Positions 39,417-48,862 of a stretch of DNA of 64,000 bases are shown here, piece by piece. A program made the translations under genes and the position numbers. Source of the stretch: Actinomycetota bacterium (GTDB lineage: Bacteria; Actinomycetota; Actinomycetes; Actinomycetales; Microbacteriaceae); assembly GCA_018268455.1 (NCBI GenBank), contig JAFDWM010000291.1:1-64000 (forward strand), given 5' to 3'. Position 1 is the stretch's first letter. Every line of letters begins with the position of its first letter. The notes beneath the pieces are model-generated. The model saw only the letters and a program-made list of their open reading frames with translations, did not search any database and was not told where the DNA came from.

Positions 39417-41218
39417 GCACCGCAACTGTTACCGAGCAGCCGAAGGCGGCGGAGAAGCCGCTCGGCGGACGCTTCCTGAGCGCCACGGCGAACTACCTCG
39501 ACGAGCGCACCAGCCTCTCCGGCTTCGTCAAGGAGCTCGGCCGCAAGATCTTCCCCGACCACTGGTCGTTCATGCTGGGCGAGATCGCGCTGTGGAGCTT
39601 CGTCGTCGTGCTGCTTTCCGGCACGTTCCTGACGTTCTTCTTCCAGGCCTCGATGGTGCCGACGCACTACGCCGGTGCCTACGCCCCGATGCGCGGCGTG
39701 GAGATGTCCGCGGCCCTTGACTCGACCCTGCGGATCTCGTTCGACCTCCGCGGCGGTCTCCTGGTGCGTCAGATCCACCACTGGGCGGCGCTGACCTTCG
39801 TCGCCGGCATCGGCGTGCACATGCTGCGCGTGTTCTTCACGGGCGCGTTCCGCAAGCCGCGTGAGCTGAACTGGGTGATCGGCTTCGTGCTGTTCATCCT
39901 GGCGATGGCCGAGGGCTTCACCGGATACTCCCTCCCCGACGACCTGCTCTCGGGCAACGGCCTGCGCATCATCGACGGCATGATCAAGGGCCTCCCCCTG
40001 ATCGGCACCTGGACGTCGTTCATGCTGTTCGGCGGCGAGTTCCCGGGCGATCAGATCGTCGGACGCCTGTACACACTGCACATCCTGATCCTGCCGCTGC
40101 TGGTCATCGGGCTGGTCGTGCTGCACCTCATGCTGATGGTGATCAACAAGCACACCCAGTTCGCCGGCCCCGGTCGCTCCGAGGACAACGTCGTCGGCTA
40201 CCCGATGATGCCGATCTACATGTCCAAGATGGGCGGCTTCCTGTTCATCACGTTCGGCGTGATCGTACTGATCGCATCGCTGTTCCAGATCAACCCGATC
40301 TGGAACTACGGGCCCTACGACCCTTCACCGGTCTCCGCCGGCACCCAGCCGGACTGGTACATCGGCTTCGCGGACGGCGCGCTGCGCCTGGCTCCGTCGA
40401 ACCTCGACGTGGTCTTCCTCGACCACACCTGGTCGTTCGGCATCATCCTGCCGGTGCTCGTCCTGGGTCTGTTCATCGTCGTCGTCGCCATCTACCCGTT
40501 CATCGAGGCGTGGCTCACCGGCGACAAGCGCGAGCACCACATCGCTCAGCGCCCGCGCACGGCGGCGACCCGCACGGCGATCGGCGTGGCCGGCATGATC
40601 TTCTACGCCACGCTGTGGGCCGCGGCTTCGTCCGACCTCATCGCGACGCACTTCTCGCTGACGATGGAGGGCGTGATCCACACGCTTCAGGCGATGCTGT
40701 TCCTGGGCCCGATCCTCGGCTACTTCGTCACCAAGCGCATCTGCATCGCGCTGCAGAAGAAGGATCGTGAGATCGTCCTGCACGGATTCGAGTCGGGTCG
40801 CATCGTGCGTCTCCCCGGTGGCGAGTACATCGAGGTGCACAAGCCCGTCGACGTGTACGACCGCTGGAAGCTCGTCGACACCGAGGTGTACGAGCCGCTG
40901 GTGGTGCGCCCGAACGCGAAGGGCCGCATCCCGTGGACCGAGAACCTGCGTTCGTCGATGTCCCGCTGGTTCTTCGAGGACCGCCTCTCGCCGCTCACGC
41001 AGGCGGAGGTCGCCGCTGCCGACGCGCACCAGCGTCATACCCTGCATGACGTCAACGAGGGTGCGCACGATGAGATCGTCGCGTCGCACCAGCGCGCCGG
41101 CGTCGCAGAGGACCAGATGATCGAAGAGGTCGACGCCAGCCACGTGAGCGAGACGCCGAACACGCCGAGCTCCGCGCTCGCACCGGAATCGCTGCCGAAG
41201 AAGGAGGACGGCAAGTAA
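39413..41218 (+). CDS. qcrB: Cytochrome b subunit QcrB of the bcc complex
   Basis: Menaquinol-oxidising cytochrome b. The 601-residue protein has eight or nine membrane helices. Haem-ligand histidines are in RQIHHWAALTFVAGIGVHMLRVFF (described in part) and LHILILPLLVIGLVVLHLMLM (described in part). A PDWY quinol-site motif (QPDWYIGF) lies near residue 318, and a long hydrophilic C-terminal extension follows. The start is the TTG at 39413, with GGGAG upstream and TTGA overlap with qcrA. Reading the frame upstream of this point gives a shadow of qcrA. Confidence 0.95.
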   Translation: MSTATVTEQPKAAEKPLGGRFLSATANYLDERTSLSGFVKELGRKIFPDHWSFMLGEIALWSFVVVLLSGTFLTFFFQASMVPTHYAGAYAPMRGVEMSAALDSTLRISFDLRGGLLVRQIHHWAALTFVAGIGVHMLRVFFTGAFRKPRELNWVIGFVLFILAMAEGFTGYSLPDDLLSGNGLRIIDGMIKGLPLIGTWTSFMLFGGEFPGDQIVGRLYTLHILILPLLVIGLVVLHLMLMVINKHTQFAGPGRSEDNVVGYPMMPIYMSKMGGFLFITFGVIVLIASLFQINPIWNYGPYDPSPVSAGTQPDWYIGFADGALRLAPSNLDVVFLDHTWSFGIILPVLVLGLFIVVVAIYPFIEAWLTGDKREHHIAQRPRTAATRTAIGVAGMIFYATLWAAASSDLIATHFSLTMEGVIHTLQAMLFLGPILGYFVTKRICIALQKKDREIVLHGFESGRIVRLPGGEYIEVHKPVDVYDRWKLVDTEVYEPLVVRPNAKGRIPWTENLRSSMSRWFFEDRLSPLTQAEVAAADAHQRHTLHDVNEGAHDEIVASHQRAGVAEDQMIEEVDASHVSETPNTPSSALAPESLPKKEDGK

Positions 41219-41236
41219 GCCGCTCCCCCGCATCGC

Positions 41237-41268
41237 ACGAAGGCCCTGTCATATGACGGGGCCTTCGT
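41237..41268 (+). terminator. Terminator of ctaE-qcrCAB
   Basis: 16-bp stem with one G-U pair (41237-41252 with 41253-41268, arm ACGAAGGCCCTGTCAT), 18 bases past the qcrB stop. The two arms abut, so the true loop is a few opened pairs. Confidence 0.75.
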
Positions 41269-41304
41269 CGTCCCGTCCTGCCGCGTCGGAGTAGCGTGGG
41301 CCGT

Positions 41305-41727
41305 ATGACTGCCGCCGCACAGGAGCACTTCGCCGCCAAGCTCGCCTTCGAGACCGATGGGAGCGACGTGCACGCCGCCCGCAAGGCGGGCGAGACGATC
41401 GCCGTCGTCGATGTGCGCAGCGATGAGGCCTGGGCACAGGGACGGGTCGTCGGTGCGATCCACATGCACTACAGCGACATCGCCGCGCGGGCGCCTCAGG
41501 AGATCCCGCTCGACACCCCGATCGTCGTCTACTGCTGGAGCCCCGGATGCAATGCCGGTGACAAGGGCGCCCTCGAGTTCGCGAAGCTCGGCTACGACGT
41601 CAGGCTGATGATCGGGGGGTTCGAGTACTGGGTCCGCGAGGGCTATCCCGTCGAGAACGCGGACGGCGTGCATCGGCGCCCCGTCGACCCGCTCACCGGC
41701 GTTCCGCGTGTGCGCACGCGCGCGTGA
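41305..41727 (+). CDS. Single-domain rhodanese-like protein
   Basis: A 140-residue rhodanese domain: VVDVRSDEAWAQGRVVGAIHM at about 34-55 (described in part), and the active-site loop VVYCWSPGCNAGDKGA with candidate nucleophile Cys at about 82 or the Cys of GCNAG at about 87. These domains carry sulfur as a persulfide; the physiological acceptor is unknown. It stands between the terminators of the qcr and cta operons. TAGCGT (41292-41297) lies 7 bases upstream and there is no ribosome site, so the mRNA is probably leaderless. Confidence 0.88.
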   Translation: MTAAAQEHFAAKLAFETDGSDVHAARKAGETIAVVDVRSDEAWAQGRVVGAIHMHYSDIAARAPQEIPLDTPIVVYCWSPGCNAGDKGALEFAKLGYDVRLMIGGFEYWVREGYPVENADGVHRRPVDPLTGVPRVRTRA

Positions 41728-41918
41728 CCGGCACCGGCAACCCGTTCAGACGGGACATCCGAAATCAGCTCCATGCGCACGCGACGGGCAAGCCCTGCGG
41801 CGGCCGGGCTACACGACGCAGGAACCCACGTGACCGCGTGCCGGGGTGAGACACCCCTCGCTCCCTCCTCCCCACCCTGCCGCGCCAGGGACGGTAGCGG
41901 GGACCGCTCCTGGGCACG

Positions 41919-41953
41919 CAGAAGGCCCTGAAGCATTGCTCCAGGGCCTTCTG
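41919..41953 (-). terminator. Terminator of ctaC-ctaD-ctaF
   Basis: 12-bp perfect stem CAGAAGGCCCTG (41919-41930) with 41942-41953 around an 11-base loop that can pair further (AGCA/TGCT), 20 bases past the ctaF stop. Confidence 0.75.
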
Positions 41954-41973
41954 GCAATCCGCTCGGCGGGACT

Positions 41974-42408
41974 TCAGCGGGCGAAGTGGCCGCGGTAGTA
42001 CTCGTACACCCAGCCGACGATCGCCACGACGAAGATCGCGATCGCCACGGGGAAGAGAAACACGCCCACCGCGAGTGCGATCATTCCGACCGCTGCCGCG
42101 CCGGCGAGAACGATCGGCCACCAGGACCAGGGGCTGAACTCTCCGAGCTCCGGGTCGCCGTCATCGATGTCGCTGGTGAGGATGTCCTCAGGCAGCGTGC
42201 CGCCCTGCGCCTTCATCGTGCGGTCCAGGTAGAACGCGATCATCGCCGCCATGAACGCCGTGAAGTACAGCGCGACGGTGCCGGCCCACTCGATCGCCGT
42301 GACGACCGGACGCTCCGGGTGCGCGACGATGTTCCACACCGTGTAGGTGGTTCCCACGACGAGGAAGAAGCCGGTGAGGACCCACCAGAGAACGATATTG
42401 GATCGCAT
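41974..42408 (-). CDS. ctaF: Cytochrome c oxidase subunit IV (actinobacterial CtaF)
   Basis: A 144-residue membrane protein with four helices (about 6-27, 37-60, 98-118, 118-137). The charged loop contains EDILTSDIDDGDPELGEFSPWSWWP (described in part), characteristic of the actinobacterial fourth oxidase subunit. The ATG is 3 bases after the ctaD stop. It is the last gene of the ctaC-ctaD-ctaF unit. Confidence 0.94.
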   Translation of the reverse strand: MRSNIVLWWVLTGFFLVVGTTYTVWNIVAHPERPVVTAIEWAGTVALYFTAFMAAMIAFYLDRTMKAQGGTLPEDILTSDIDDGDPELGEFSPWSWWPIVLAGAAAVGMIALAVGVFLFPVAIAIFVVAIVGWVYEYYRGHFAR

Positions 42409-42411
42409 CGG

Positions 42412-44157
42412 TCAGTGGCCCTTTCCATCGGCGGTCGCGGCAACAGGCTGCTCAACGGCCTCGGGGTGGTTGAGGTCGAACGCCGGACGCTCGCTGCGGA
42501 TGCGCGGAATCGAGGTGAAGTTGTGGCGCGGCGGCGGGCAGGACGTCGCCCACTCGAGCGAGCCGCCGTAGCCCCACGGGTCGTTCACGGTCACCTTGGG
42601 CGCCTTACGCGAGGTCAGCCAGACGTTCAGGAAGAACGGCAGCATCGACGCGCCGAGGATGATGGCGCCGATCGTGGAGACCTGGTTCTCCCACTCCCAG
42701 TTGTCGAACGGCGAGTAGTCGGCGTAACGACGCGGCATGCCGTCGACGCCCAGCCAGTGCTGGATGAGGAAGGTCATGTGGAAGCCGATGAACAGCATCC
42801 AGAAGTGGATGTAGCCCAGGCGCTCGTTCAGCATGCGGCCCGTCCACTTCGGCCACCAGAAGTAGAACCCGGCGAACATCGCGAACACGACCGTGCCGAA
42901 GACCACGTAGTGGAAGTGGGCGACGATGAAGTACGAGTCGGAGAGGAAGAAGTCCAGCGGCGGCGATGCGAGGATGACGCCGGTCAGACCACCGAAGACG
43001 AACGAGACCAGGAAGCCGAGCGAGAACACCATGGGTGTCTCGAAGGTCACGGATCCTCGCCACAGCGTGCCGATCCAGTTGAAGATCTTCACGCCCGTGG
43101 GCACCGCGATGAGCATCGTCATCAGGGAGAAGAACGGCAGCAGCACGCCACCGGTGACGTACATGTGGTGCGCCCAGACCGCCACCGACAGTGCGGCGAT
43201 CGCGATGGTCGCGTAGACGAGGGTCTTGTATCCGAAGATCGGCTTGCGGCTGAAGACCGGGAAGATCTCGGAGACGATGCCGAAGAACGGCAGGGCGATG
43301 ATGTACACCTCGGGGTGCCCGAAGAACCAGAACAGGTGCTGCCAGAGCAGCACGCCGCCGTTGGCCGGGTCGTAGATGTGCGCACCGAGCACGCGGTCGG
43401 CCGCGGCTGCCAGCATCGCCGCAGCCAGCACCGGGAACGCCATCAGGATGAGCAGGCTCGTGATGAGGGTGTTCCAGGAGAAGATCGGCATCCGCCACAT
43501 CGTCATTCCGGGAGCGCGCATCGTGATGATCGTGGTGATGAAGTTCACCGCACCGAGGATCGTTCCGAAACCGGACATGCCGAGGCCGAGCATCCAGAGG
43601 TTTCCTCCGGCGCCGGGTGTGAAGGATGCGCTGGCCAGCGGCTGATACGCGAACCAGCCGAAGGAAGCCGCACCCTGCGGCGTGAGGAAGCCGGCGACCG
43701 CGATGGTCGAGCCGAACAGGAAGAGCCAGAAGGCGAACGCGTTCAGACGCGGGAAGGCGACGTCCGGTGCGCCGATCTGCAGCGGCAGGATCGCGTTGGC
43801 GAAGCCGGCGAACAGCGGCGTCGCGAACATCAGCAGCATGATCGTGCCGTGCATCGTGAACAGCTGGTTGTACTGCTCCTTCGTCGGCACGATCTGCATG
43901 CCGGGCGAGAACAGCTCAGCGCGGATGATGAGGGCCATCACGCCGCCGAGCAGGAAGAACAGCACCGACGCGATCAGGTACATGTACCCGATGGTCTTGT
44001 GGTCTGTGGAGGTGATCCACTTGACGACGATGTTGCCCTTCTGCTCGACGCGCGTCGAGCTGAGCAGCGCCGCCTGTCGCGGCGGAATCGTCGTGGGGCG
44101 GGATGGAGCCTGAGGAGCTCCAGGGGCCTCCGAGGTTCCGGGAAGAGTGCTCGTCAT
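42412..44157 (-). CDS. ctaD: Cytochrome c oxidase subunit I
   Basis: Haem-copper catalytic subunit of the aa3 oxidase, reducing O2 to water with proton pumping. The 581-residue protein has 12 helices. Metal ligands are seen in TMHGTIM (haem a), [11 protein letters not shown] (CuB His with the cross-linked Tyr), [11 protein letters not shown] (CuB pair) and [10 protein letters not shown] (haem a3 and haem a). The first 40 residues are Pro/Ser-rich and cytosolic. The ATG at 44155-44157 lies 5 bases after ctaC with no clear ribosome site, so translation is probably coupled. Confidence 0.96.
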   Translation of the reverse strand: MTSTLPGTSEAPGAPQAPSRPTTIPPRQAALLSSTRVEQKGNIVVKWITSTDHKTIGYMYLIASVLFFLLGGVMALIIRAELFSPGMQIVPTKEQYNQLFTMHGTIMLLMFATPLFAGFANAILPLQIGAPDVAFPRLNAFAFWLFLFGSTIAVAGFLTPQGAASFGWFAYQPLASASFTPGAGGNLWMLGLGMSGFGTILGAVNFITTIITMRAPGMTMWRMPIFSWNTLITSLLILMAFPVLAAAMLAAAADRVLGAHIYDPANGGVLLWQHLFWFFGHPEVYIIALPFFGIVSEIFPVFSRKPIFGYKTLVYATIAIAALSVAVWAHHMYVTGGVLLPFFSLMTMLIAVPTGVKIFNWIGTLWRGSVTFETPMVFSLGFLVSFVFGGLTGVILASPPLDFFLSDSYFIVAHFHYVVFGTVVFAMFAGFYFWWPKWTGRMLNERLGYIHFWMLFIGFHMTFLIQHWLGVDGMPRRYADYSPFDNWEWENQVSTIGAIILGASMLPFFLNVWLTSRKAPKVTVNDPWGYGGSLEWATSCPPPRHNFTSIPRIRSERPAFDLNHPEAVEQPVAATADGKGH

Positions 44158-44162
44158 TCTGA

Positions 44163-45065
44163 TTACTTCGCTTCCGGTTCGGTCTCGTTCTTCCCGGTGG
44201 TGCCGGGGAGGTTGCTGAGGCGGTTGTAAGCGTCGGTGATGTCGCCCGTGTTGCCCTCGTCCTTGAGCTTGGTCAGGTACGACTGGTACTCCGCGTCGCT
44301 GACGACCTTGACGTTGAACAGCATCATCGAGTGGTACTCGCCGCAGAGTTCGGCGCACTTGCCCTGGTACGTGCCCTCACGGGTCGGCGTGAAGGACCAG
44401 GAGTTGTCCTTGCCGATGTACATGTCCTTCTTGTACAGGAAGTCGATGATCCAGAACGAGTGGATCACGTCGCGCGACTGCAGCGTGATCTTCACCTTCT
44501 TGTCGACCGGCAGGTACAGCGTCGGCAGCGCCGCTTGGTCGACGTTGCCGGCCTTGTCGGGCTGGGCCTGGACGCCCATGGTCCACACCGCGTCGGAGTT
44601 GTCCTTCTCGGTGCCGTCGTACTGGAAGTCCCATGCCCACTGCTTGCCGATCGCGGTGATCGACACGTCGGGGTTGTCGTACTGGGTCTCGATGATCTCC
44701 TGATCACGTGCCGTGAAGGAGAACATTCCGAAGATCAGGATCAACGGGACGACCGTGTAGAGGATCTCGATCGGCATGTTGTAGCGCAGCTGCACCGGCA
44801 GGCCGGTCTGGCCCTTGCGGCGACGGTACGCGATCGCCGCCCAGCCCATGAGCCCCCAGGTGACGAGACCGACGATCAGCAGCACGATCCACGAGTTGAC
44901 CCACAGCGCCGCGACGCGATCGGTCTGGTTGGTGGCCGGCGTGCCGTCCGCGACGAAGCCCGGGAGGAATCCGTGGAGCTCCGTGGGAGAGCATCCCGCG
45001 AGGGCCACGGCTGCCACGACTCCCACGGGGAGTGCGGCCCAACGAAGGCGGCGTTTCGAGGGCAC
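44163..45065 (-). CDS. ctaC: Cytochrome c oxidase subunit II (lipoprotein)
   Basis: Electron-entry subunit with the CuA centre. The 300-residue protein has a lipoprotein signal (hydrophobic segment then VALAGC, lipidated Cys near residue 25) and two transmembrane helices (about 50-75 and 92-115). The outer cupredoxin domain has CuA ligands in DVIHSFW and [14 protein letters not shown]. The GTG at 45063-45065 has AAAGGTG upstream. The signal and membrane topology place the CuA domain outside the cell, facing QcrC. Confidence 0.95.
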   Translation of the reverse strand: MPSKRRLRWAALPVGVVAAVALAGCSPTELHGFLPGFVADGTPATNQTDRVAALWVNSWIVLLIVGLVTWGLMGWAAIAYRRRKGQTGLPVQLRYNMPIEILYTVVPLILIFGMFSFTARDQEIIETQYDNPDVSITAIGKQWAWDFQYDGTEKDNSDAVWTMGVQAQPDKAGNVDQAALPTLYLPVDKKVKITLQSRDVIHSFWIIDFLYKKDMYIGKDNSWSFTPTREGTYQGKCAELCGEYHSMMLFNVKVVSDAEYQSYLTKLKDEGNTGDITDAYNRLSNLPGTTGKNETEPEAK

Positions 45066-45126
45066 GATGCACCTTTCAGATCACGGACATGGGCAAGCCC
45101 AGTCTAGGGCAACCTCACACCCGATT

Positions 45127-45161
45127 CACGCCATCCACGCAGGTAAGCCGCGGATGGCGTG
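45127..45161 (-). terminator. Possible terminator after erpA
   Basis: 10-bp stem CACGCCATCC (45127-45136) with 45152-45161 and a 15-base loop, between the erpA stop and ctaC. Confidence 0.6.
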
Positions 45162-45187
45162 ACGGTTTGGAGATGGATTTCCGCGGC

Positions 45188-45550
45188 TCAGTGGAAGCTG
45201 TCGCCGCAGGCGCAGGAGCCCTGCGCATTGGGGTTGTCGATCGTGAAGCCCTGCTCCGAGATCGTGTCCTTGAAGTCGATCGACGCACCGTCCAGGTACG
45301 GCACGCTCATGTTGTCGACGATGACCTCGACGCCGCCGAAGTCGACCGTCTCGTCGCCCTCCAGGTAGCGCTCGTCGAAGTAGAGCTGGTAGATCAGGCC
45401 GGAGCAGCCTCCGGGCTGCACCGCGACGCGGAGCCGCAGATCGTCGCGGCCCTCCTGCTCGAGCAGGCTCTTCACCTTGGACGCCGCGGCGTCGGTCAGC
45501 GTGACGCCGTGCGCGGTGGTGGTCTCGGGGGTGAGGGTGATGTCGCTCAT
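45188..45550 (-). CDS. erpA: A-type iron-sulfur cluster carrier/insertion protein ErpA
   Basis: A 120-residue A-type Fe-S carrier that hands clusters to apo-proteins. The three conserved Cys are present: GGCSG about 48 and SCACG near 112-114. The HesB fold elements VTLTDAAASKVKSLLEQEG (N-terminal) and NPNAQGSCACGDSF are clear. The ATG has AAGGAGCGAT upstream. It sits just upstream of the oxidase operon; Fe-S delivery to the Rieske subunit is a plausible link but is inferred. Confidence 0.93.
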   Translation of the reverse strand: MSDITLTPETTTAHGVTLTDAAASKVKSLLEQEGRDDLRLRVAVQPGGCSGLIYQLYFDERYLEGDETVDFGGVEVIVDNMSVPYLDGASIDFKDTISEQGFTIDNPNAQGSCACGDSFH

Positions 45551-45672
45551 ATCGCTCCTTGGATCGGCCGTGGATTGGCACGGATTCCCTGCCAGGAGTC
45601 TACCGCCGCCCGGAACGGGCGCGTCGCCCGACGCCGGTCACGGGACAGTCTCGATCGGCGTCGGACGTACGG

Positions 45673-47088
45673 TCAGAGCGTGATCTCGTTCATCCGCGTC
45701 AGCAGCAGCGCCTCCGTCGCCACCGCGTGGCGGAATGTGTCCAGATGCAGCGACTCGTTGGGGCTGTGCGCGCGGGCGTGCGGATCCTCGACGCCGGTGA
45801 CGAGGATCTCGGCGCCGGGGAAGCGCTCGACCAGATCGGCGATGAACGGGATGGATCCGCCCACGCCGAGATCCACCGGAGCCTTGCCGTAGCCGTCGGT
45901 CATCGCAGCGCGCGCGAGGCCAACCGCCCAGCCGCTCGTGTCGACGAGGAACGGGTTGCCGAGATCGACGTCGGAGAACGTCAGCTCGGCGCCGAACGGC
46001 GCGTGCGCGCGCAGGTGCGCCTGCAGTGCGGCGTACGCATCCTCGGCGCTCTGCCCGGGAGCGACCCGGCTGCTGATGACGACCGTGGTCTGCGGCGCGA
46101 GCGTGTTGGACGCCGCCTCGACCGAGGTCGCGTCGATGCCGATCACGGTGATCGAGGGCTTGTTCCAGATGCGGCTGAGGATCGTGCCGTCGCCGATCGG
46201 CGAGACGCCGGGCAGCAGCCCCGCCTCGTCGCGCAGCGTCTGCTCGGTGTACTCGGGGGTCTCCGCGTCACGGACCGCCAGTCCCTCGACGGCGACGGAT
46301 CCGTTCTCGTCCCACAGCGTGTTCAGCAGGCGGATGGTGGCGAGCATCGAGTCGGGGACCGCTCCGCCGAACATGCCGGAGTGCGACGCGTGATCCAGGG
46401 TGCGCACGGTGAGGGTGAACCGCGCGGCTCCGCGCAGCGACACCGTGAGACCCGGGGTCTCGGCGTCCCAGTTGCCGGAGTCCGCCACGACGATGGCGTC
46501 GGCACGCAACGCGTCCTCGTTGTCGGAGAGGAACTGGGCGAAGGAGCGGGATCCGTACTCCTCCTCCCCCTCGATGAACAGCGCGATGCCCAGGTCGAGA
46601 TCGTCGCCGATCACCTCGGCCACGGCGCGGATCGAGGCGATGTGGGCCATCACGCCGGCCTTGTCGTCTGCCGCGCCGCGCCCGTACAGCCGCCCGGCGC
46701 GCACCGTGGGCTCGAACGGCGGGGTCTCCCACAGCTCGTCCGCCCCCGGAGGCTGCACGTCGTGGTGCGCGTAGAGCAGGATCGTCGGCTTGCCGTTGCG
46801 CGCCGCGCGCCGCGCGAGCACCGCCGGCTGACCGACCTCGTCGGTGCCGGGGATCGCGGAGCGCAGCACCCGGACACTGTCGAAGACGCCCGTGGCCTCG
46901 ACGAGCTCGGAGATCGCCGCGGCGCTGCGCACAAGCTGGGTCTGATCGAACGCCGGCCAGGCGATGCCGGGGATGCGGACGAGGTCGCCGAGATCGGAGA
47001 GCGCGGACGGGATCCCGGTCGCGACAGCTGCGTTGACAGCGGCTTCGACGTCACCGGCGGCGGTGACCGAGGAGGAGGGAGAGGTCAT
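45673..47088 (-). CDS. M20-family dipeptidase/zinc aminoacylase
   Basis: A 471-residue M20 metallopeptidase. First metal site is LLYAHHDVQPPG (about 100), bridging Asp in GAADDKAGVMAH (about 135), general base and ligand in EGEEEYGS (about 172), with a dimerisation domain (about 210-370) and the C-terminal metal His region. No signal peptide: cytosolic. It probably hydrolyses dipeptides or N-acylated amino acids. The ATG lacks a ribosome site; TAAGAT (minus, 47096-47101) lies 7 bases upstream and overlaps the promoter of the divergent DUF3043 gene. Confidence 0.93.
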   Translation of the reverse strand: MTSPSSSVTAAGDVEAAVNAAVATGIPSALSDLGDLVRIPGIAWPAFDQTQLVRSAAAISELVEATGVFDSVRVLRSAIPGTDEVGQPAVLARRAARNGKPTILLYAHHDVQPPGADELWETPPFEPTVRAGRLYGRGAADDKAGVMAHIASIRAVAEVIGDDLDLGIALFIEGEEEYGSRSFAQFLSDNEDALRADAIVVADSGNWDAETPGLTVSLRGAARFTLTVRTLDHASHSGMFGGAVPDSMLATIRLLNTLWDENGSVAVEGLAVRDAETPEYTEQTLRDEAGLLPGVSPIGDGTILSRIWNKPSITVIGIDATSVEAASNTLAPQTTVVISSRVAPGQSAEDAYAALQAHLRAHAPFGAELTFSDVDLGNPFLVDTSGWAVGLARAAMTDGYGKAPVDLGVGGSIPFIADLVERFPGAEILVTGVEDPHARAHSPNESLHLDTFRHAVATEALLLTRMNEITL

Positions 47089-47093
47089 GCAGG

Positions 47094-47101
47094 TAATCTT
47101 A
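47094..47101. promoter_or_regulatory. Overlapping divergent -10 boxes (M20 peptidase and DUF3043)
   Basis: TAATCT (47094-47099, plus) and TAAGAT (47096-47101 read on minus) overlap by four bases. Minus-strand spacing to the peptidase ATG is 7 bases (leaderless); the plus-strand message would have a leader of about 36 bases with an AGGAG ribosome site. Confidence 0.5.
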
Positions 47102-47142
47102 GAGAAGCCCCGTTCTTCTTCTCCGATCCATCAGGAGCCTTC

Positions 47143-47706
47143 GTGCCCAGCACTCCCACCCCCGCGTCCAACGACGAATCCGCGGAGGCGGCGTCCGGCA
47201 AGGGACGCCGCACGCCGACGCGCGCGGAGCAGGAGGCGGCCCGCCGCCGCCCGCTGGTGCCCGACACCAAGGAGGCGAAGGCCCAGGCCCGCGCGGAGCT
47301 GCGCGAGCGCCAGGACCGCCAGCGCGTCGGCATGGCCAACGGCGAGGAGAAGTACCTCCCGGCGCGTGACCGCGGCCCGCAGCGCCGCTGGGTGCGCGAC
47401 TACGTCGACGCCGGCTGGCACGTCAGCGAGTGGATCATGGCGCTGATGGTGGTCGTGATCGTCGTGTCGCTGATCCCGAACACGATGGTGGCGTACTGGG
47501 CCTTCATCGGCCTGTGGGGCTTCATCGCGATCGCGATCATCGACATGGTGCTGCTCGGCATCCGCGTGAATCGCCGGATCGCAGAGAAGTACGGCAAGGA
47601 CAAGCGCGAGCGCGGTCTCGCCTGGTACGCAGCGATGCGATCGCTGCAGATGCGGTTCATGCGACTGCCGAAGCCGCAGGTCAAGCGCGGGCAGTATCCC
47701 GCCTGA
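47143..47706 (+). CDS. DUF3043 membrane protein
   Basis: A 187-residue protein typical of actinobacterial DUF3043. It has a charged, Lys/Arg/Glu-rich N-terminal half (GRRTPTRAEQEAARRRP, RDYVDAGWHVSEW), two membrane helices (about 104-124 and 126-148), and a basic C-terminus (AMRSLQMRFMRLPKPQVKRG, described in part). Function unknown. The GTG at 47143-47145 has AGGAG 6 bases upstream. Confidence 0.9.
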   Translation: MPSTPTPASNDESAEAASGKGRRTPTRAEQEAARRRPLVPDTKEAKAQARAELRERQDRQRVGMANGEEKYLPARDRGPQRRWVRDYVDAGWHVSEWIMALMVVVIVVSLIPNTMVAYWAFIGLWGFIAIAIIDMVLLGIRVNRRIAEKYGKDKRERGLAWYAAMRSLQMRFMRLPKPQVKRGQYPA

Positions 47707-47726
47707 CCGGCCTCACGGCTCACAGC

Positions 47727-47763
47727 AGAGGATCCCGGGTGCGCATCGCACCCGGGATCCTCT
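47727..47763 (+). terminator. Terminator between DUF3043 and pyrD (probably bidirectional)
   Basis: Perfect 17-bp stem (47727-47743 with 47747-47763, arm AGAGGATCCCGGGTGCG) with a CAT loop, followed by TTGTCTC. It lies between two converging genes. Confidence 0.85.
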
Positions 47764-47793
47764 TGTCTCTGCCGGTCTTCGTCCGCCGGGCGC

Positions 47794-48816
47794 TCAGCCG
47801 CGTCGCAGGCCGGCGCGGATCTGCCGCGCCCACAGCGGTCCGCGGTACAGGAACGCCGTGTAGCCCTGCACGAGCGTGGCACCGGCGGCCAGGCGCTCGC
47901 GCACCTCGGCGCCCGTCTCCACACCGCCGACGGAGATGACGCAGAAGTCGGCCGGCACGGCGGCGCGCACGAGGCGCAGCACCTCGAGCGAGCGCTGCTT
48001 GAGCGGAGCACCGGAGAGCCCGCCGTCGCCCGCCGCGGCGACCTTGGCCGGATCCGTGACGAGCCCGTCGCGGGCGATCGTGGTGTTCGTGGCGATGAGG
48101 CCGTCCAGCTGCTCCTCCACCGCGAGCCGCGCGATCGCGGTGACCTCGTCGTCCGGCAGGTCGGGGGCGATCTTCACCAGCAGGGGCGTGGATCCGGCCG
48201 CCGCCTTGACCGCGCGCAGCAGCGGCGCGAGCGTCTCCACGGCCTGCAGGCCACGCAGCCCGGGCGTGTTCGGCGACGAGACGTTGATGGCGAGGTAGTC
48301 GGCCAGCGGTGCCAGGCGCACGGCCGAGGCGACGTAGTCCGCCGTGGCGTCCTCGACGGCGACGACACGGCTCTTGCCGATGTTCACGCCGATCACCGCA
48401 CTCGGACGACGCCTGCGCAGCTTCCAGAGCCGCTTCTCGGCCGCTTCGGCCCCGGCGTTGTTGAATCCCATGCGGTTCACGACCGCGCGATCCGGGATCA
48501 GCCGGAACAGGCGCGGCCGGGGGTTGCCCGGCTGCGGGAGCGCGGTGATGGTCCCGACCTCGACATGCCCGAGGCCCAGCGCGGACAGCCCGCGCACGCC
48601 GACCGCGTTCTTGTCGAACCCGGCGGCGATGCCGAACGGGGTCGGGAAGGTGAGGCCGAGCGCTGTCACCTCGTCCCCGGGCGAGGGCCGGGTCAGCGCA
48701 CGCGCGATCCAGGAGAACGGGGCCACGCCGAGGACGCGGACCACGACCATGCCGGCGTGGTGCGCGAACTCCGGGTCGAAGCGCGCGAGGACGAGGCGGA
48801 AGAGCAGAGAATACAT
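47794..48816 (-). CDS. pyrD: Dihydroorotate dehydrogenase (quinone), class 2
   Basis: Oxidises dihydroorotate to orotate in pyrimidine synthesis, passing electrons to the quinone pool. The 340-residue protein has the class 2 N-terminal membrane-associating helices (MYSLLFRLVLARFDPE), FMN-binding GIAAGFDKN and VEVGTITALPQPGNP, the NRMGFNN loop, and the catalytic Ser in INVSSPNTPGLR. The ATG has TAGCCT (minus, 48824-48829) 7 bases upstream and no convincing ribosome site, so it is probably leaderless. Expected to work with the respiratory chain encoded nearby. Confidence 0.96.
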   Translation of the reverse strand: MYSLLFRLVLARFDPEFAHHAGMVVVRVLGVAPFSWIARALTRPSPGDEVTALGLTFPTPFGIAAGFDKNAVGVRGLSALGLGHVEVGTITALPQPGNPRPRLFRLIPDRAVVNRMGFNNAGAEAAEKRLWKLRRRRPSAVIGVNIGKSRVVAVEDATADYVASAVRLAPLADYLAINVSSPNTPGLRGLQAVETLAPLLRAVKAAAGSTPLLVKIAPDLPDDEVTAIARLAVEEQLDGLIATNTTIARDGLVTDPAKVAAAGDGGLSGAPLKQRSLEVLRLVRAAVPADFCVISVGGVETGAEVRERLAAGATLVQGYTAFLYRGPLWARQIRAGLRRG

Positions 48817-48862
48817 CCCTGCCAGGCTACCGGTCGGCAGCCAGGATCCCTGCTGACCCGGC

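Noticed and set aside
37080-39425. A 781-codon minus-strand frame opposite ctaE-qcrCA
   Set aside because: Opposes three certain genes and consists of Arg/Asp/Gly/Val-rich low complexity.
41643-41957. A small minus-strand frame between the rhodanese gene and ctaF
   Set aside because: It runs through the ctaF terminator, has no ribosome site and no sensible sequence.
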